A stretch of DNA of 64,000 nt from Acinetobacter sp. CFCC 10889 (lineage in GTDB: Bacteria > Pseudomonadota > Gammaproteobacteria > Pseudomonadales > Moraxellaceae), in the NCBI RefSeq assembly GCF_003268395.1, contig NZ_LQXQ01000006.1, forward strand, positions 1 to 64,000, written 5' to 3'. The translations under genes and the position numbers were made by a program. The notes under the pieces were generated by a model that saw only the letters and a program-made list of their open reading frames with translations, did not search any database and was not told where the DNA came from. Of this stretch, positions 63,727-64,000 are shown one piece after another (position 1 is the first letter of the stretch; each line of letters begins with the position of its first letter).

Positions 63727-64000
63727 ATGTTTATCAAAACCTTAACAGGTGTCGTACTGAGCTTGGCTTCGACAGCTATTTTTGCCAATGAGGATTTTTT
63801 ACCCCCAGACCAAGCATTTAAATTTCAGGCACATTCTATTTCACAACAACAAGCCGAACTGAATTGGCAGGTTGCGCCACATTATTATCTATACCATGAC
63901 CAATTTAAAGTCAGTGTAGGGCAAAAAGACCTGGTGCTAAAATTACCAAAAGGACATGAAAAAGATGATCCAACTTTTGGTAAGACCAATGTCCATTATA
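63727..64000 (+). CDS. dsbD: Thiol:disulfide interchange protein DsbD, N-terminal part
   Basis: DsbD carries electrons from cytoplasmic thioredoxin to periplasmic isomerases and cytochrome c maturation proteins. Only the first 91 codons are in the window. They show a signal peptide (MFIKTLTGVVLSLASTAIFA) and the start of the periplasmic alpha domain: EDFLPPDQAFKFQAHSIS, ELNWQVAPHYYLYHDQFKVS and LPKGHEKDDPTFGKTNVHY, all typical DsbD blocks. The gene continues past the edge. It is divergent from a two-component system. Confidence 0.88.
   Translation, partial: MFIKTLTGVVLSLASTAIFANEDFLPPDQAFKFQAHSISQQQAELNWQVAPHYYLYHDQFKVSVGQKDLVLKLPKGHEKDDPTFGKTNVHY

Overview
The window is about 38% GC, densely coded on both strands, and fits a gammaproteobacterium of the genus Acinetobacter. 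The grounds are codon use, the glnD-dapC and aroQ-accB-accC gene orders, and the overall gene content (YbdG-type channel, OsmC, YceI, prpBC, SstT, LrgAB, DMT exporters). It looks like ordinary chromosome broken by a few accessory pockets. No rRNA, tRNA or CRISPR array was recognised, and no complete insertion sequence or prophage.

Layout. 0-3.3 kb: the end of a Glu-Pro repeat protein, a YnfA-type membrane protein and transketolase. The transketolase terminator is split by a 205-bp MITE-like element with a 10-bp target duplication. 3.6-5.8 kb: small orphan genes, two of them frameshifted in homopolymers. 5.8-8.6 kb: mechanosensitive channel, OsmC, YceI. 8.6-11 kb: an accessory pocket with a possible integrase-start remnant, two orphan lipoproteins and a candidate small RNA. 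11-14.7 kb: an Lrp-type regulator and a trpI/trpBA tryptophan synthase module of Pseudomonas type. 14.7-19.1 kb: an RND efflux pair. 19.2-27 kb: dapC, glnD, purT, an acetyltransferase, argF. 27-32.6 kb: a TetR regulator divergent from prpBC (with a perfect palindrome between them), then aroQ-accB-accC. 32.6-39.2 kb: a nearly 1-kb gene-free stretch, two small genes, a TonB-dependent receptor, DUF2058 and DUF1275 genes, and sstT. 39.4-41.6 kb: a SulP anion transporter behind a BigR-like persulfide sensor. 42-47.2 kb: a Sel1-repeat protein and a cobalamin nucleotide-loop operon (2H phosphoesterase, cobU, cobT, cobC, cobS). 47.3-51 kb: DUF5713, lrgBA with a divergent LysR regulator, a lipoprotein and an HD-domain protein. 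51.3-55.3 kb: an MBOAT plus two SGNH proteins, probably an O-acetylation cassette. 55.3-57.5 kb: two YeeE/YedE transporters and a persulfide dioxygenase-like enzyme. 57.5-64 kb: a MocR regulator with a 53-residue membrane protein upstream, two DMT exporters, a two-component system and the start of dsbD.

Connections. The BigR-like sensor at 41.3 kb has the two cysteines of persulfide-sensing ArsR proteins and may control both the neighbouring SulP gene and the sulfur cluster 14 kb away. The response regulator at 63 kb has a PmrA-type tandem box between itself and dsbD. The prp locus holds only prpB and prpC, so the methylcitrate dehydration step must be encoded elsewhere.

Three genes (a DUF3916-like gene, its neighbour, and the 2H phosphoesterase that opens the cob operon) are each broken by one extra base in a homopolymer. 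That is either a consensus error in this assembly or real decay, and raw reads would decide.
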